This document shows positions 51,996-64,000 of a stretch of 64,000 nt of DNA, piece after piece. Under the pieces are notes generated by a model. That model saw only the letters and a program-made list of their open reading frames with translations. It ran no database searches and was not told the origin of the DNA. Numbering within the stretch: the first letter of the stretch is position 1; each line of letters begins with the position of its first letter. The stretch comes from Aphrophora alni (taxonomy: Eukaryota; Arthropoda; Insecta; Hemiptera; Aphrophoridae): assembly GCA_963513935.1 (NCBI GenBank), contig OY740768.1, forward strand, positions 39,488,368 to 39,552,367, read 5' to 3'. The translations under genes and the position numbers were made by a program.

Positions 51996-53520
51996 GTTCA
52001 TTACTTTAAAACAAACTTACTCCTGTGGAAAATACCATCTTACTCAAACATTATAAATAAATAAAATTAAAATATAAACGTCAAACTCTCATTAAAAATA
52101 AAGAAAATTTAACACTGTGGATTTTTAAATCCACCACTTTGGATAAAACAGATACTCTTAATATAGTCACAAATACAATAAAATTTAAATTAAAAAATAA
52201 TAACTCCATAAACAATCATTTCAATGTTCATTTTATTTTAATATATACATCATTTATATCATTACTAATGACAGGGAATTGAAATGAAATGTTTGTTAGG
52301 AAATTGACTGATATATCATTAAAGTAGAATTTTACTTAACGAATCTTCTTAAACCACTTAAAAACTAAGTCCATAAACATTATTGTTTTTGATTGATATT
52401 CTAATTTGAATTATTGATCATAAACAAAATGATATATTATAGTAAATTGGTGAGTAGTATAGTAGCATTCTTCTAATATGTATATATACTAATAAATATA
52501 CACATACCCATAAATAGGGTATACAAATATCACACTTAATAAATGTTGATTTCAGTAATTATAGTAGAGCTATTTTTTTAACATTATAAATAAGTTATAT
52601 TCACTGATATGTTACTATATAATGAGTAAAAAAATCTGTTTTATTCTGAAATCTATGTAACCTAAATTAATTTATGTATATAACATATACATTTAATTTG
52701 TAAACACAAATACATTTGATATAGTTGTATTTTAGAAAACAAAATTAATTAACATGTTATTATCCATTTTTTCACTAATGAAATTAATTATAATTATTTG
52801 TTGTCAACTTGATTAACTATAATTTAAAAACAACCGCACTATTAAGAGGTTTCATCACTTTTACCAACTACTAAAACCAATTTTAATTTCACCGTTTGTA
52901 GAATTCCTTCTTAGTTATTCAAACTGTGGTCACCCTTCACAAAGCTATGGAGCAAGATTCATATTAAACCAAACCCTGAGGAATTTCAGGAAGCTATTGA
53001 TTTTTGTGGTCAGTAGGTATTATATCTCAAACAATAACGTGCAAACAAAGACACATAGATTATGTACAAGAGAAAATGAGTGAGACACAAATATCTATAG
53101 AATTTAATATATTTTATAACTTACATTTTTCGTAGGAAATATGTTAACATATTTTTGTTCTAAGAAATATGGCATTGTTTCCAAAACAATTGTGAATAAT
53201 TTCGTGTAACAATTAAATCCCTCAGCATTTAAATCTTCCTTAATGTGATGTTGATGATTATTAGATTTCATTATATGAAATTGCATTACATAATCCATTT
53301 ATACTCAGTTATATTATTAAATTCACACTTTCTGGTTATTTAATTTTTATAAAATGTATTCTCTTAATATAAAACTCTTTCAAAATGAATAATATATTAT
53401 AGAATTTAATTAAATACTTTTATTTTGTCTAATCAACTAATGAAAACGTAAAACACGATTATTTCTGGATCCCCTTAGAATATGTATTTATTCATATCAT
53501 AATATATAAAACAAAGTGGT
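51996..53520. other. unassigned A+T-rich DNA
   Basis: No gene or element was recognised. The 64-codon frame on the minus strand at 53.1-53.3 kb has no family signature. Confidence 0.45.
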
Positions 53521-53660
53521 GTGAGTTACAAATTTTATAACTCAAGAATGACTGAACGAATTTAAATGAAATTTTGCACATGGATAGTTCATTACTTGGA
53601 TTAACACATGGGGTTATTTTACCCCAGAAAATGAGAAGGAGGTTTGATTAAAAATAACTA
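53521..53660. repeat. probable dispersed-repeat fragment
   Basis: CTCAAGAATGACTGAACG followed by AATTTAAATGAAATTTTGCA and CATGGATAGTTCATTA is a sequence type common in dispersed arthropod elements (ctcaagaacg, actgaacg, gaaattttgca). No ends were found. Confidence 0.4.
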
Positions 53661-55080
53661 TGACATTGCTAATGTTTTAGGCTTATCATTCGCTAACTTT
53701 TCTTCAAATACTGCTTATAGCGATGCTTTTGTGTTGTATAAAATATCTCAAGAAGCAATACCTTTCACAGTAGGTCTGTCTGAAGATTCGTCATTAAATA
53801 CACCAGGTTAGTTTAAGAACAAAACATCTACATTAGTATATGTTGCATTTATAATAATAGTAATTAAATTGGCAAAATATCATTGTGTTTATTGCAATGG
53901 TAAGTCAATGCGGAAAAAGGTAATTAACTTAAGTTTAAATACTCAACATTACTTGATTAAGTTAGTTTAGAAAGAGGACAACTATATTAGTTAAGGTATA
54001 CTCTATACAGTATTTACCCTCAGGGGCTATAACAACGTGATTAGCAAGCCTGGAGGAACATAGCTGGATACACACCTTTTTAATAACAGTCTTGGTTAGA
54101 TCCCTCTCTTTCCAACTCTTGTTTTTGTACAATCCTTTTTCTGTTTCTGAGTAGGGATCTTTGTTTCATGTTTGTTTTGCATAATGAACAAAAATGTAAA
54201 AAAAATAATCATTTAAAAATTTTAGAAATCAACAGATCTGTTCTCAATTGCCATGCTTCCAACGTCAATGAAAAAGTGTTTAACGAATCTCCATTGTTAA
54301 AACCCATTGTCACACATTCTGCCAGGTTATTTATCTTCTCATATTGTACTGATTCCCCTTTCTTTGAATTCCATCCCCCACTTCTTAGTATAGATGTTGT
54401 TAGTTAAGTTGGATATTGTAAATTTTAGTTCATAGTTTTCTGAAGATGCTGAATTGAATAAATGTTGATTTTTTTTGAAATTTTAGATGTAAGTTATTAT
54501 CTACAATAATTATTGAGTTAATTAATGCTCACATTTTTACTAATGAAATAGCCTTCTTTTTTCTTTATAAGGCTATAATAATCGAGAGGCTCTCCGCCTT
54601 TAAAAAAACAAGGAAAATATATATACATATTTTCAATAACAAGTTTAAGACAATAAAAATTCACTAAATTACTAATTTTTTGCTCAAACTTCTCTATTAG
54701 ATCACAAAATTCAACGTCTGTTTAGGTTGCAAGTTAAAAATTTAAGAAGGATTATATAAATTCTTTCGATAGGTTAAAAACCATACAATTAGGTTCGATT
54801 TAAGAAGTTCAGGTTAGAATTGAGTTAAAGATTAGTTAAGAATACAACGATTATGATAAGTTTGATTTGTATGTAAAGTTTTTTTTTCGAAGCAGTTTTT
54901 TGTGAGAGAAGAAGTACATATTAAATGAATTAATTTGATTACAGTATTTAATAAGTAAACTGTATGACATCAGGTAGACTTTAAAATATTGAATTCATTG
55001 TTAGATTAGGAATAGTAGGTTATATAAAGATATAATAATTTTGTTACTTCAAACCTAAAACTATCTAAAGTTTAAGTACG
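53661..55080. other. unassigned A+T-rich DNA
   Basis: A 79-codon + frame at 54,168-54,407 is not recognised and is taken as chance. Confidence 0.4.
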
Positions 55081-55295
55081 AGTGCCACGACCCCATCAGT
55101 TTGTTTAAATATGGGGTTCGGCGCAACGTTAGATTCAGTTGTGGTTTGGTTGTGTAGCTGGTGTATCACTGAAGAGGACGACTTTGTCGTTGAAACGCGT
55201 CTGATACTTAGGCGTATTTTTTATGAGAATTGTGTTCTCTGTGTTTGTTGTACTGTATAATTTTTCTCACAAGTCAAGCTCAACATTTAGTAAGT
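55081..55295 (+). mobile_element. Penelope-like or retrozyme-type relic with hammerhead-ribozyme core
   Basis: CTGAAGA at 55,169-55,175 fits the conserved CUGANGA. A 6-bp stem follows (GACGAC 55,177-55,182 with GTCGTT 55,186-55,191, one G-U pair, TTT loop, one unpaired G at 55,176), then GAAA at 55,192-55,195. A third stem can form: ACGC 55,195-55,198 with GCGT 55,212-55,215, leaving A55,216 as the base before the expected cut. Stem I is not evident: bases before 55,169 and after 55,216 pair poorly. Hammerhead motifs are known at the ends of Penelope-like elements and retrozymes, so the family assignment is an inference from the motif. The copy at 51.87 kb is a diverged relative. Confidence 0.6.
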
Positions 55296-58200
55296 ACGAG
55301 TGAAATTGTCTTGTAAAACAACCCAGGGACTTTGTTTAATTTTGTATATTGCAAAACGATAAGAAACATATTTCAATCAATGTGTAAAAATAAACGAGTT
55401 GCAGCCATCCTTAATTTCATTTTCTTTACACCCATTCATCTTTTTTTAATCACAGAACATCCTATTATTACCTAGCCACGAAAAATTTAAGTTTAAATCA
55501 CACGTAAACAAAACGGTTTCATGTTTCCCGGTTTGGAAATAACGTAACATCCCGTTAGTCTCAAGATTAGTTGTAAACAAGGTCGGATCGATTACGCCAT
55601 CATTATTTTCAACTTGGACGTGGCGAACTAAGCCACCCGTAAAGTGAATTAGTATACTGCATGCCAGGGTTCACATTACCGCTTACCCGTGAGTTTTAGG
55701 TAGACTTCGATGAATCTTTTCTTAAAATCCTGGATGCTTTCAAGCGTAACTCAAGTACGACAAGAGCAAGGATTGTATTTTAGGTATTTGATTCCTGATA
55801 ATATTTAACAGCTACAACTTTTCGATTTTAATAATATTTTGTTAATAAATATAACGGTAGAAAATTTTTTAAGGTGATCCATAATTGTTTGTTTCTAAAA
55901 AAATACGATTAGTTTTTAATATAGACAAATAAATAAAAATATATTTCTGAATAATATCTAACTTGCTTATAGATCACCGTTAAGTGTAAAAAATATGTTC
56001 GCTTTGTTTTCCCCAATTTAAAAATAGTTTAAAACAAAAAATTAATAAAATGTTTTGGGTATTTAAAATTAACTATTAATATATTTATTTCAAAACATAA
56101 TAACTAATTACGTTTAGGTGTCTTAATGACAGTGAATATTTATCAATAGTTTTTAACAATAAAACAGCTATCTCTTTTGGAATGGAGTGATTTGACTTGG
56201 TATATTTGTTTACGTTTACAATAACTTACATAGTTTTATTCTGGAATGTTTTATTAACACCAAAGTTTGGTATAAGGAACGGACAAGAGATTTCAATTGT
56301 TGAAGAATTTATATTATTCGTTTTTAGATGACACATTACCTATGACGAAACTAAATTTTTTAGTATTTTTATGAAACATTTTATCAACAGATTTGGTAGA
56401 GACAAAATAATTAATTAAGCAAATATTTTTGTGACCTTCGAATAATTATATTTTACATTTTTTTTTTATACAAGATGGAAATAAGTAGCTTATGTTAATG
56501 TTAAAATATTCTTTGTGTTAAGATTAACATAACATTTCTTGTGTCAAAACACAACATAGTAAAAAAAATAAAAATTTACATGATATTTATAATTTATAAA
56601 ATATATAAAACTGTATCTTTCCAATTACAGTTTATTACTTTCACGACTCTTTTGAATGTTATTGTTTGAACATACATAGTTATGATTTCGTATATTATTA
56701 TATTTCCTCTTCATTGTAATTAAGTATAATTTTTTAAGGTTTGATTTTATGTTCCTTTAAGGTCAATACATCAATTCATGTTTTTCCATGGCTTAAGGTC
56801 TCCCGACCAACAATGAATTTGATCAACAGAGAACTCTACATGAAACGTGAAATTTTGTAACATTTTTTCAAATTTCTACTTCTTTATCATCAGTACTTTT
56901 TTTCTTCATAGGATTTCCTTATTTGAAAGATGAATACGTTGATGTAACTGAACATAATCACAATGAAAGTATCTAAAACATTAAATAAATGAATAGGTTG
57001 TGATAAAATAACTTGTACTGTGGTGTATCTCAAGTTAATACAGTATATAGAAACCTTGAGAGTCCTCACTGAGTACTCAATGTTTTAAAACCTTCGACTA
57101 GTCCTTTCTGTAATCAATTTAGTGTGCGCGCGCGCGTGTGTTGTACAGAGTGTGTTTGTTTATAATTGCAAAATAAAATAGGCGAGAAATTGTTCATTAG
57201 CCATTAATTTGTACTAAAATCATACGTACAATGAAAGGGTAAATAATTTTATTTGTATATAGTTTTTCTTTATAGTTACAACTATTGTAATTTAAATTTA
57301 TTATAAATTCATTAATTTATGTTTTAAATAGTATGTATTGTATATAATATATTCAACTTGCATTGAACATTTGATTACACTGTCAACCCTGAGGACAGTA
57401 TTTTACCCATTGCCGCATAGGTGCCTTAATGGTATATGTCAGAATTCTAAGTAAACATAAAAGAATATTTTTTATAAAATGTATTCATTCATTTAGTTGT
57501 TATATAATTTATAGAGTAGATTTATTTGATAAAGGATGATGAAGTGGTGTAGAATATTTTTAAATGGGAAGTTTAATTTTGGATTTTCAAAGTGTTGGTG
57601 TAATTCAAATGATGGGTCAATTAAAACCTTTGAGTAAATCAAAAATTGTAAATCAACCTACCTCACGACTGACTCATTATCGAGTTCTAAATATGTTAAA
57701 AATTGTGACGGTGGGTCAAATAGGTAAAATAGTTTTCGAGATACACATTGTGTTACAATTCAATTTCAAAATATTATTTTAATGTGATCCACTATAAACC
57801 GAACTAGGTGAAACTATGCAAATATCTATGCAGCACACTGGTTACACAAATTTAGGAACTCGTATATATTATCACTACTAAACTGCATTATTGTTTTATA
57901 TTGGATGAAGTCTCTCCCTATAAAACTTAGATACTATTAAATACAAAATATATCAGCATAATTGAAACCCTGGGAGTCGACTATGTACTTAATTTCAATA
58001 ATGATCCATTACAAGTGTTTGCTTTTAAGGGAAGTTTAAATAAAATTCAAACTGTGTAACTTAAAACGAGTACATCAATTGCTTTTAAACACCATTTTCT
58101 TTAAAGGGTCCTTAAATTTTATAGCGTGTTAAAAGAAACCGTAAACAGAAAATTAAGTTAGTCATTATGATAGGACTAAGTGGGCGATCGTTGTAAAGTG

Positions 58201-58810
58201 TGAACGGGCTGAACATTGTCGCCTGGTAATTGTTCACTCACATGCTATCCTGCGAATAATGTATAATAAATGTAAAGATAAATAACTTATAATGTCGTGA
58301 GCTAAAGACATTTAACCGTTAACTTGTTTTACACTAAACTGGAGAAAAACTGTTCTATTATTCATGAGTTAAAAATGGACTGATGTAAAAGTAAGTATAA
58401 TATAGAGGTATTAAAAATATTTCCCAGTTTAAAGAACACCTGGGAAGCAGATGTGTTGATAACAGGATTCCTGTAAGGAAATATAATCATTAATGACGGA
58501 TAAAGGAGATCTTTGGTGTTACCAAATTTCGTTGCGGTTCAGAGATCGGCTTAATTTGCAACACCTCAACTGGTTTGTATGAGGGTCTTTCTACCCTACC
58601 ATGCAACCACAATGCTTATCGCATCTAGCGTAACATCCGAGAAACCGGTAAGGGGGTTGCTTTCTTCGTCTTACATACCTAAGGTGCATGTTTTAAACAG
58701 CTGTTGAACATTTTTGGGAGATAAAAAAAAACTATAGTAATGTTTTATAGTTTTGTTGCCTAAACATGATGTGTGTTTATTTCGCTAACAGTAGGAAAGA
58801 AAGTACTCTG
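55296..58810. other. unassigned A+T-rich DNA
   Basis: 57,122-57,142 is a (GC)n/(GT)n tract able to adopt Z-DNA. 58,440-58,690 is less A+T-rich and unassigned. A 72-codon + frame at 57,564-57,782 is not recognised. Confidence 0.4.
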
Positions 58811-58812
58811 TA

Positions 58813-58860
<48 letters not shown>

Positions 58861-58873
58861 TATATATATATAT
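58811..58873. repeat. (TA)n microsatellite, interrupted
   Basis: About 30 TA units with two phase slips. Confidence 0.97.
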
Positions 58874-61473
58874 TGAATATATTTAAAAAGATTTATATTA
58901 GAGCAAGGACAATAATTATATAATGTAATTTATGGAAGGCAGTAAAAATTATATACGTAATAACGAACACAAAATATGTCATTATATTGTGAAAACTGTA
59001 TATTACATTTTATTTTTATTTTCGTAATTCATTTTTTATCTTCCACAAATTATAAATATGAGGCATTATCCTAATCAACTGAAAACATACTAAGGAATGA
59101 ACGATATTACATAGAAGGTAAAACTGTCCCTCTACTTTCAATAGACAGTTAGAAAGGGGTCAAGTACTTTGATGAAGGTTTTAAATAGTGTCGAAGTTCT
59201 CATATTGATTATTCATAAGAATTACGAAGCTGGCGAAATCTAGGTGAGCTCAGCTTGAATAAATTTGAGAAAGTTATCATTTGAGTTTTTAATTTACAAT
59301 GTAGTCCACAACTGTTGTTACTATAACTATTTTTGTAACTTTAATATTTGACTGTTTAATTAGAGAAAATAAATGTAAACAATTAGTTATCTCGTATATT
59401 TGGGGACAGGTTGGGTTAGCTGGTCTCGTTGTAATGATTACCTTATTGAACTAACCCACTCCCCCTCCAAATATTTTATCCCAGACAAAACTTTAATTTT
59501 CAACAAGGTCTGCTACCGACCAAAAGTAGCTAAATGTTTTCCGGGATATATAAATAGTATCTCCATCGGGTATTGATATCCTATACGCTTGTACAGACTT
59601 AACCCCTCCATTTTGTTCTATTGGAGAATTAACGATTTTCCATTCCTTTATATAATTTTAAAATACATAATGGGTATATCACTAAAGTCGAAGTTTTCTT
59701 TATCAGTGTTATATAAAATCGATCAATTACAGACATGGAAATATCCCATTGTTCAAATTATATACAAACAACCTTGTCCAGTTTGAAAATTTTGATTTAT
59801 TGATTAACGGTTTTATTTAATCCTTACAAGTTAAACCTTGAGTGTTGTTATTTTTGAAGTACAGGCAAAATAATAAATGGTCTAGTTAAAACAAAACCTT
59901 TCTTTGCTAAGTCGATTATAAGACTTATATAAATTAATTTCAATTCAATTATAATCGAAATCGTTCGCTAGAATATTTCTTTGTTCCAAACACTGGTTTA
60001 TAAGACAATTTTTAAAAACTGAATACATTCTACAGGGGAAATCATTGTATTCAGACTTTAAGTCATTTTTGACCATTTGTAGAATGATGACTGTCTATCC
60101 GTCTGTTTGTCTACTGAACAAGTCGGAAAATTGTCCCAATTTAAAATAACTTGTTCGTAGGTGTATGTCCGGAAGAGGTATTACATTTAGAACTAAATCG
60201 CAGAATGGTTGGAGGAAGATGAACATTGATAATGAAATTTAGTCTCATAGTTGAACTTATGAAATAAAATTTTCTTTTAATATGATTTATGTTAAATGTG
60301 GTAATTTTGAAGAGTTAAATAATAACAAACTGACATACGTTTCAACTTATTTTAAACGTTAAGGACTTTACAAATATGAATATTTGCATTATTCAAAATA
60401 TTTTTTTAAATTTATTACAATTACGTGATTGAAACAACAAATTAAATCTTGTTATCATTCAGGTTATTTTTTAGTTTTAATTAAGTTTTAGTAATTTTTA
60501 TGAACATAGTGTCTAACACTTACTAGATTTTAAGAAAGATATCTGTTGGTCGGAACATTAATTAGATTGTGTTGTTATGTTGGTCACATTTCCCAGGTGA
60601 TGGCAGGCCTGACTGAATGCGACGTGCATTGAATGATCACATACCCATTCTTCCTTTTTCGTACAATAGAGGTCATCAACTGTTCACTTATATTTACTAT
60701 TTTTGTGTGCAATTTACTTTAATGAATAAAAGGTTCAATATATGTTTTAATTTGTAACATAATTTTTACCATCATTCAATATCATATGAGTTTTAAATTT
60801 GTCACTGATGTGAAAAAGTTTACAGTTTCCGATGAAAATTTTCACACAATTCAATAAAGGAGTTGATTTCAGTAAAATTGATATTTTGTAATAGAAATAA
60901 TATAGTCATAGATATACTTTAAGTATTTATACAAGCTGATCAAGCACTATGAAAATATAAATTAAAACATAAACAGATGGTATTAAATTATAATTGTACG
61001 TAGAAAATTATTATAGTATTCTGAAACGTGATTACACATAGGATTGTTATTTTTTGGATGTTTTTGTTTTAGACAAAAGACTACATAGAGGCGATTACTG
61101 TTTATTTTTATAATTAAGTGATAACGAAACCTAAATTTTTGGGAAGTTTTTGGAAATAAAATTATAGAATCAATGAAACATAATTTTCAAATCGAACAAG
61201 TCAGTATCTACTAAATATTTCCCCAGTGGAAATTGAGACTGTCTTGTCACACAATATAAGTTGTTATACTATATCGAGTAATAGATAGATGCCTGGTGCC
61301 TAACTACCTTCATGATCATTCTTACTTCACGTATTATTCAACTTTCACCTTCTCTGGTACTCTGCAGAACTATACCCAAATTAAATATAAATGAAAATGG
61401 AGTATAGTACTAAAATATTATTAACTAAGACGTTTATAAAAGCAATCTTAATAATAACCAGGTAAATTATTTT

Positions 61474-61474
<1 letters not shown>
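58874..61474. other. unassigned A+T-rich DNA
   Basis: 59,408-59,458 has an imperfect hairpin (GTTGGGTTAG with CTAACCCAC). 60,080-60,150 contains TGTCTATCCGTCTGTTTGTC and CGGAAAATTGTCCCAATTTA, resembling dispersed-element ends. No gene was recognised. Confidence 0.4.

Positions 61475-61526
<52 letters not shown>
61475..61526. repeat. (TA)n microsatellite
   Basis: About 26 uninterrupted TA units. Confidence 0.97.
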
Positions 61527-61527
<1 letters not shown>

Positions 61528-61634
61528 CACGTTCGTTATTTATTAAAATTATAATAATTCAACAAAGTACCGAAAGTTATAAGCTATGTTATCCCGACTT
61601 TTTACCGTCTGTAACTCTTACTTGGGATAAGGAG

Positions 61635-62313
61635 TTTTTCTGGAGGAATGGAAAATCAATAATTTTATATTTTTGCGGGAAAGAAATAAACGCATGTATA
61701 TGACATCGCGAGATCGACCTATTTGTTTACTGGATACTACGAGACTACTTTTCGAGATTTTGATACTACAAAGACAGCAAATCTAGATAGCGGAGGAGAA
61801 TAGTATTTCTGACAGACAATAAGGTTTTGCCAAAAGAAAATATACTATTGATGTTTTTAAGTAGTAGTGGATTCGGAAGAGAAAGCAAAGTTGGGCAATG
61901 ACTAGAAATAAAACTTCTATTCTCTGATATTATAGACATCGGAAATGCCTAGAACTCAGTGAAGTGACAGTATAATGTGGAGGATTTGGTTACTTTATTG
62001 TACAATTAATTTACTGTACCATATCGTTTAGTCTACATTTTAAATAATTATGTTACACGTTATTACTTATTTAGATTATAGTCTGATTGTATTAAAACGA
62101 ATGTCACACTTATATAAACATAATACACACATAGAGACATAAAAAAATAAATATGATGCATCCAATAATTTGATTTCCCACGTAAATCATAAAAATCTGT
62201 TACGAATGCGGTACCGAAGTATCTCCTGAGATTATTATGAAAGTACCTCATATTCTCATATGATATATCCTTATATCCTGAGATAGGTAATCATATTAAT
62301 TTAATATACGAAA

Positions 62314-62372
<59 letters not shown>

Positions 62373-62990
62373 AGAACATAACATGTCATGCGGATCCCCA
62401 CAAATACGGTTCAAGTTCTGGTCAGTGTTCCATCACTGGACTTATTGGCGTTGGAAAGAAGGAATATTTATTTTAATTTTCTTTGGATTTTAGAAGAGGA
62501 GAAAGTAATCATAAAAAAACAGAGTGTGGTTGGCTGCCAGAAAGTCGGTTATTAATAAATGGCAGGAGTGTAGGAGTAGTGTTTGGAAATCAAGGTTAGA
62601 TTAGTTATTTCAGGACATCAAGTCATGTTTAAATTGTTGGAAATAGGAAATGTATAATAAACGCCATCAGGTACGATCGAATATTTAAACAAGAGAAGAA
62701 AGTATGGAGGAGTGAACCAATAACTCACCAAAACATAGTAAGCCCTAGTGGCCATCGATGATTTGGAGCATACCTGGAACGAAATAGTCGGTAACCATCT
62801 TGTATGTATTTGTAGCATTGAAGTAGATTATGCTATTCCCTTAAAGTTCAGTTGGGATTATGCAAAAAAGACAAACTCTGAGATAAAAATAGACTTTTAG
62901 ACGAATAGCAGTGACATCGTTAATCATACGAGTCTAAGCTGAAGTTGGATATTGTAATAAATAAAAAGAAAGACATAAGGAAGTAAGAAA
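61635..62990 (+). pseudogene. decayed I/R1-like LINE ORF2: RT N-terminal half and C-terminal domain
   Basis: No long frame survives, but a sequence of motifs in LINE order is readable. FLEEWK then RPICLLDTTRLLFEI (61,638-61,766) is the start of the RT domain. ISDRQ then, after a stop, GFAKRKYTIDVFK (to about 61,860) matches the QFGFRKGRSTIDAI block. NFYSLIL, frameshift, then DIGNA-stop-NSVK (about 61,910-61,965) is palm motif A. About 62,000-62,380 the catalytic motifs B and C are absent and a (TA)n tract lies there. VPSLDLLALERRNIYF (62,428-62,475), INKWQEC (62,555-62,576), LFQDIKSCLNCWK (around 62,610-62,640), SGHR-stop-FGAYLER (62,745-62,785) and a CxxC-like zinc-knuckle remnant with WDYAKK (62,805-62,870) follow the C-terminal order of I/R1-type ORF2. 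At least two frame changes and several stops. Confidence 0.82.
62315..62370. repeat. (TA)n microsatellite inside the LINE relic
   Basis: About 28 uninterrupted TA units lying between the RT and C-terminal halves of the LINE relic. Confidence 0.97.
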
Positions 62991-64000
62991 GGCTTGTGAA
63001 AAAATCTGCCCAGTAATACCCAGAGTTAGCAGATGTAGACTAGAGAATGTGGTTTAGTTTTAGGTCCAAAGAAAGTCAAATTCTGCCTAGGACCTAGGCA
63101 AGACAAAGTCCATGAGGACTTTTCCTTTTTCTTTATACATAATTTAATTCGTTGATAGGCCATATTAAACTTAAAATTCCCTCAATAGACACTAAACTTT
63201 AGACAAATAACACTACTGTAGTTATTTAACACTTTCTAAACAGTGCTTTTAAGTGTAAAATGTACAGGAATTTGATAATTCTATTTTCACGAGTTTTTAC
63301 AAAGTTAATTGTTTTGATTTTAATTTTCAGCTTTCACTCCAAAAACATACAACATATCTTATATGTTTTTAGTTTCATGAAGTTTATTATATATATTACG
63401 TTTTTTAAATGAATATGTTATTGATGTTTTGATACATAGAATTTATATTAGAAACAAAATAGTTGTTCTAAATTTTTGTTTGGTTGTTTTCTACTCGGTT
63501 GTAATTTACAGTCATGTGTAAATGCACATAAACAAACACACAACTGTCACATAAATAGGTACGGAATGAAATTTTGATTATTTTTTTTTACATCTGAAAG
63601 AAGTGTTCTACAATAAGATTTACTCGTATTTATATTATTTTACTCTTTATTTCTTAAACAAATAGTATCAAATCGATAATACAATTCCCAATAGAATTAT
63701 TTCGCCCCATTATCTGTAACAGCTCTCTAATCTTGACCGCATTGTCATTGATAATTAAAAAGCTGTTGTAATAGGCAATTAACTTTAATTGGGTATATAA
63801 ACGACAAGACATGCTATTTTCCAATACCAACCAAATCGTTCCGTTTTCTGCTGAGTGTGTTTTCAAGTCATTGGTTTTATAATACGGCGAAAACTTCTTC
63901 TTGCACGAAAGCTAAAAATCTATACTGGATATTGTGCAATGTTACAGTAATTAAGTGTGTTTACATTGGTTATTAGAGTAATCAATGTGAAGCTTCTGGC
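62991..64000. other. unassigned A+T-rich DNA
   Basis: 63,084-63,100 is a perfect palindrome (TGCCTAGG-A-CCTAGGCA) just downstream of the LINE relic. A 70-codon minus frame at 63,654-63,866 is not recognised. The right edge has no identified feature. Confidence 0.4.

Overview
This is a strongly A+T-rich, intron-less-looking stretch of a eukaryotic nuclear genome, most likely an arthropod or another invertebrate metazoan. The evidence is three decayed non-LTR retrotransposons of animal I/R1/Jockey type, a tRNA-derived SINE-like head, a terminal-inverted-repeat DNA element, Penelope-like or ribozyme-like relics, long (TA)n, (GA)n and (ATT)n microsatellites, and the absence of any operon-like coding. 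The species cannot be named from sequence alone. I find no intact host protein gene, rRNA or functional tRNA. Every open frame of 60-200 codons is either repeat translation, a retroelement fragment, or unsupported.

Layout. 1-446: the end of a 57-bp satellite whose monomers fall into two types, mostly alternating. 1,900-2,720: a broken LINE reverse transcriptase (+). About 3,370-24,900: the dominant structure, an old degenerate tandem array in which a roughly 0.3-0.65 kb module recurs eight times, always on the + strand, every 1.9-4.4 kb; other modules (7.8/11.2/13.0 kb, 4.85/12.2 kb, 6.0/9.2 kb) recur between them. A near-perfect hairpin with 68-bp arms (19,604-19,770) sits inside it. 24,900-34,700: mostly unassigned A+T-rich DNA with a fragment of a TIR element (27.4 kb) and two minus-strand relics with a CTGATGA...GAAA-type motif (28.25 and 31.26 kb). 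34,731-36,870: a SINE-like head and a minus-strand LINE that has lost its catalytic centre. 40,111-41,019: a 0.9-kb TIR element related to the 27.4-kb fragment. 41-61 kb: A+T-rich DNA, large microsatellites (notably a 200-bp TA/TG/GA tract at 50.8-51.0 kb), and a pair of related plus-strand relics at 51.87 and 55.17 kb, the second retaining most of a hammerhead-ribozyme core. 61,635-62,990: a third LINE (+), so decayed that no long frame remains, but recognisable from the reverse transcriptase to its C-terminal domain.

The genes do not work together: this is a graveyard of selfish elements and duplicated non-coding DNA. The items most worth checking are the eight-copy array, the long hairpin, and the hammerhead-like relics.
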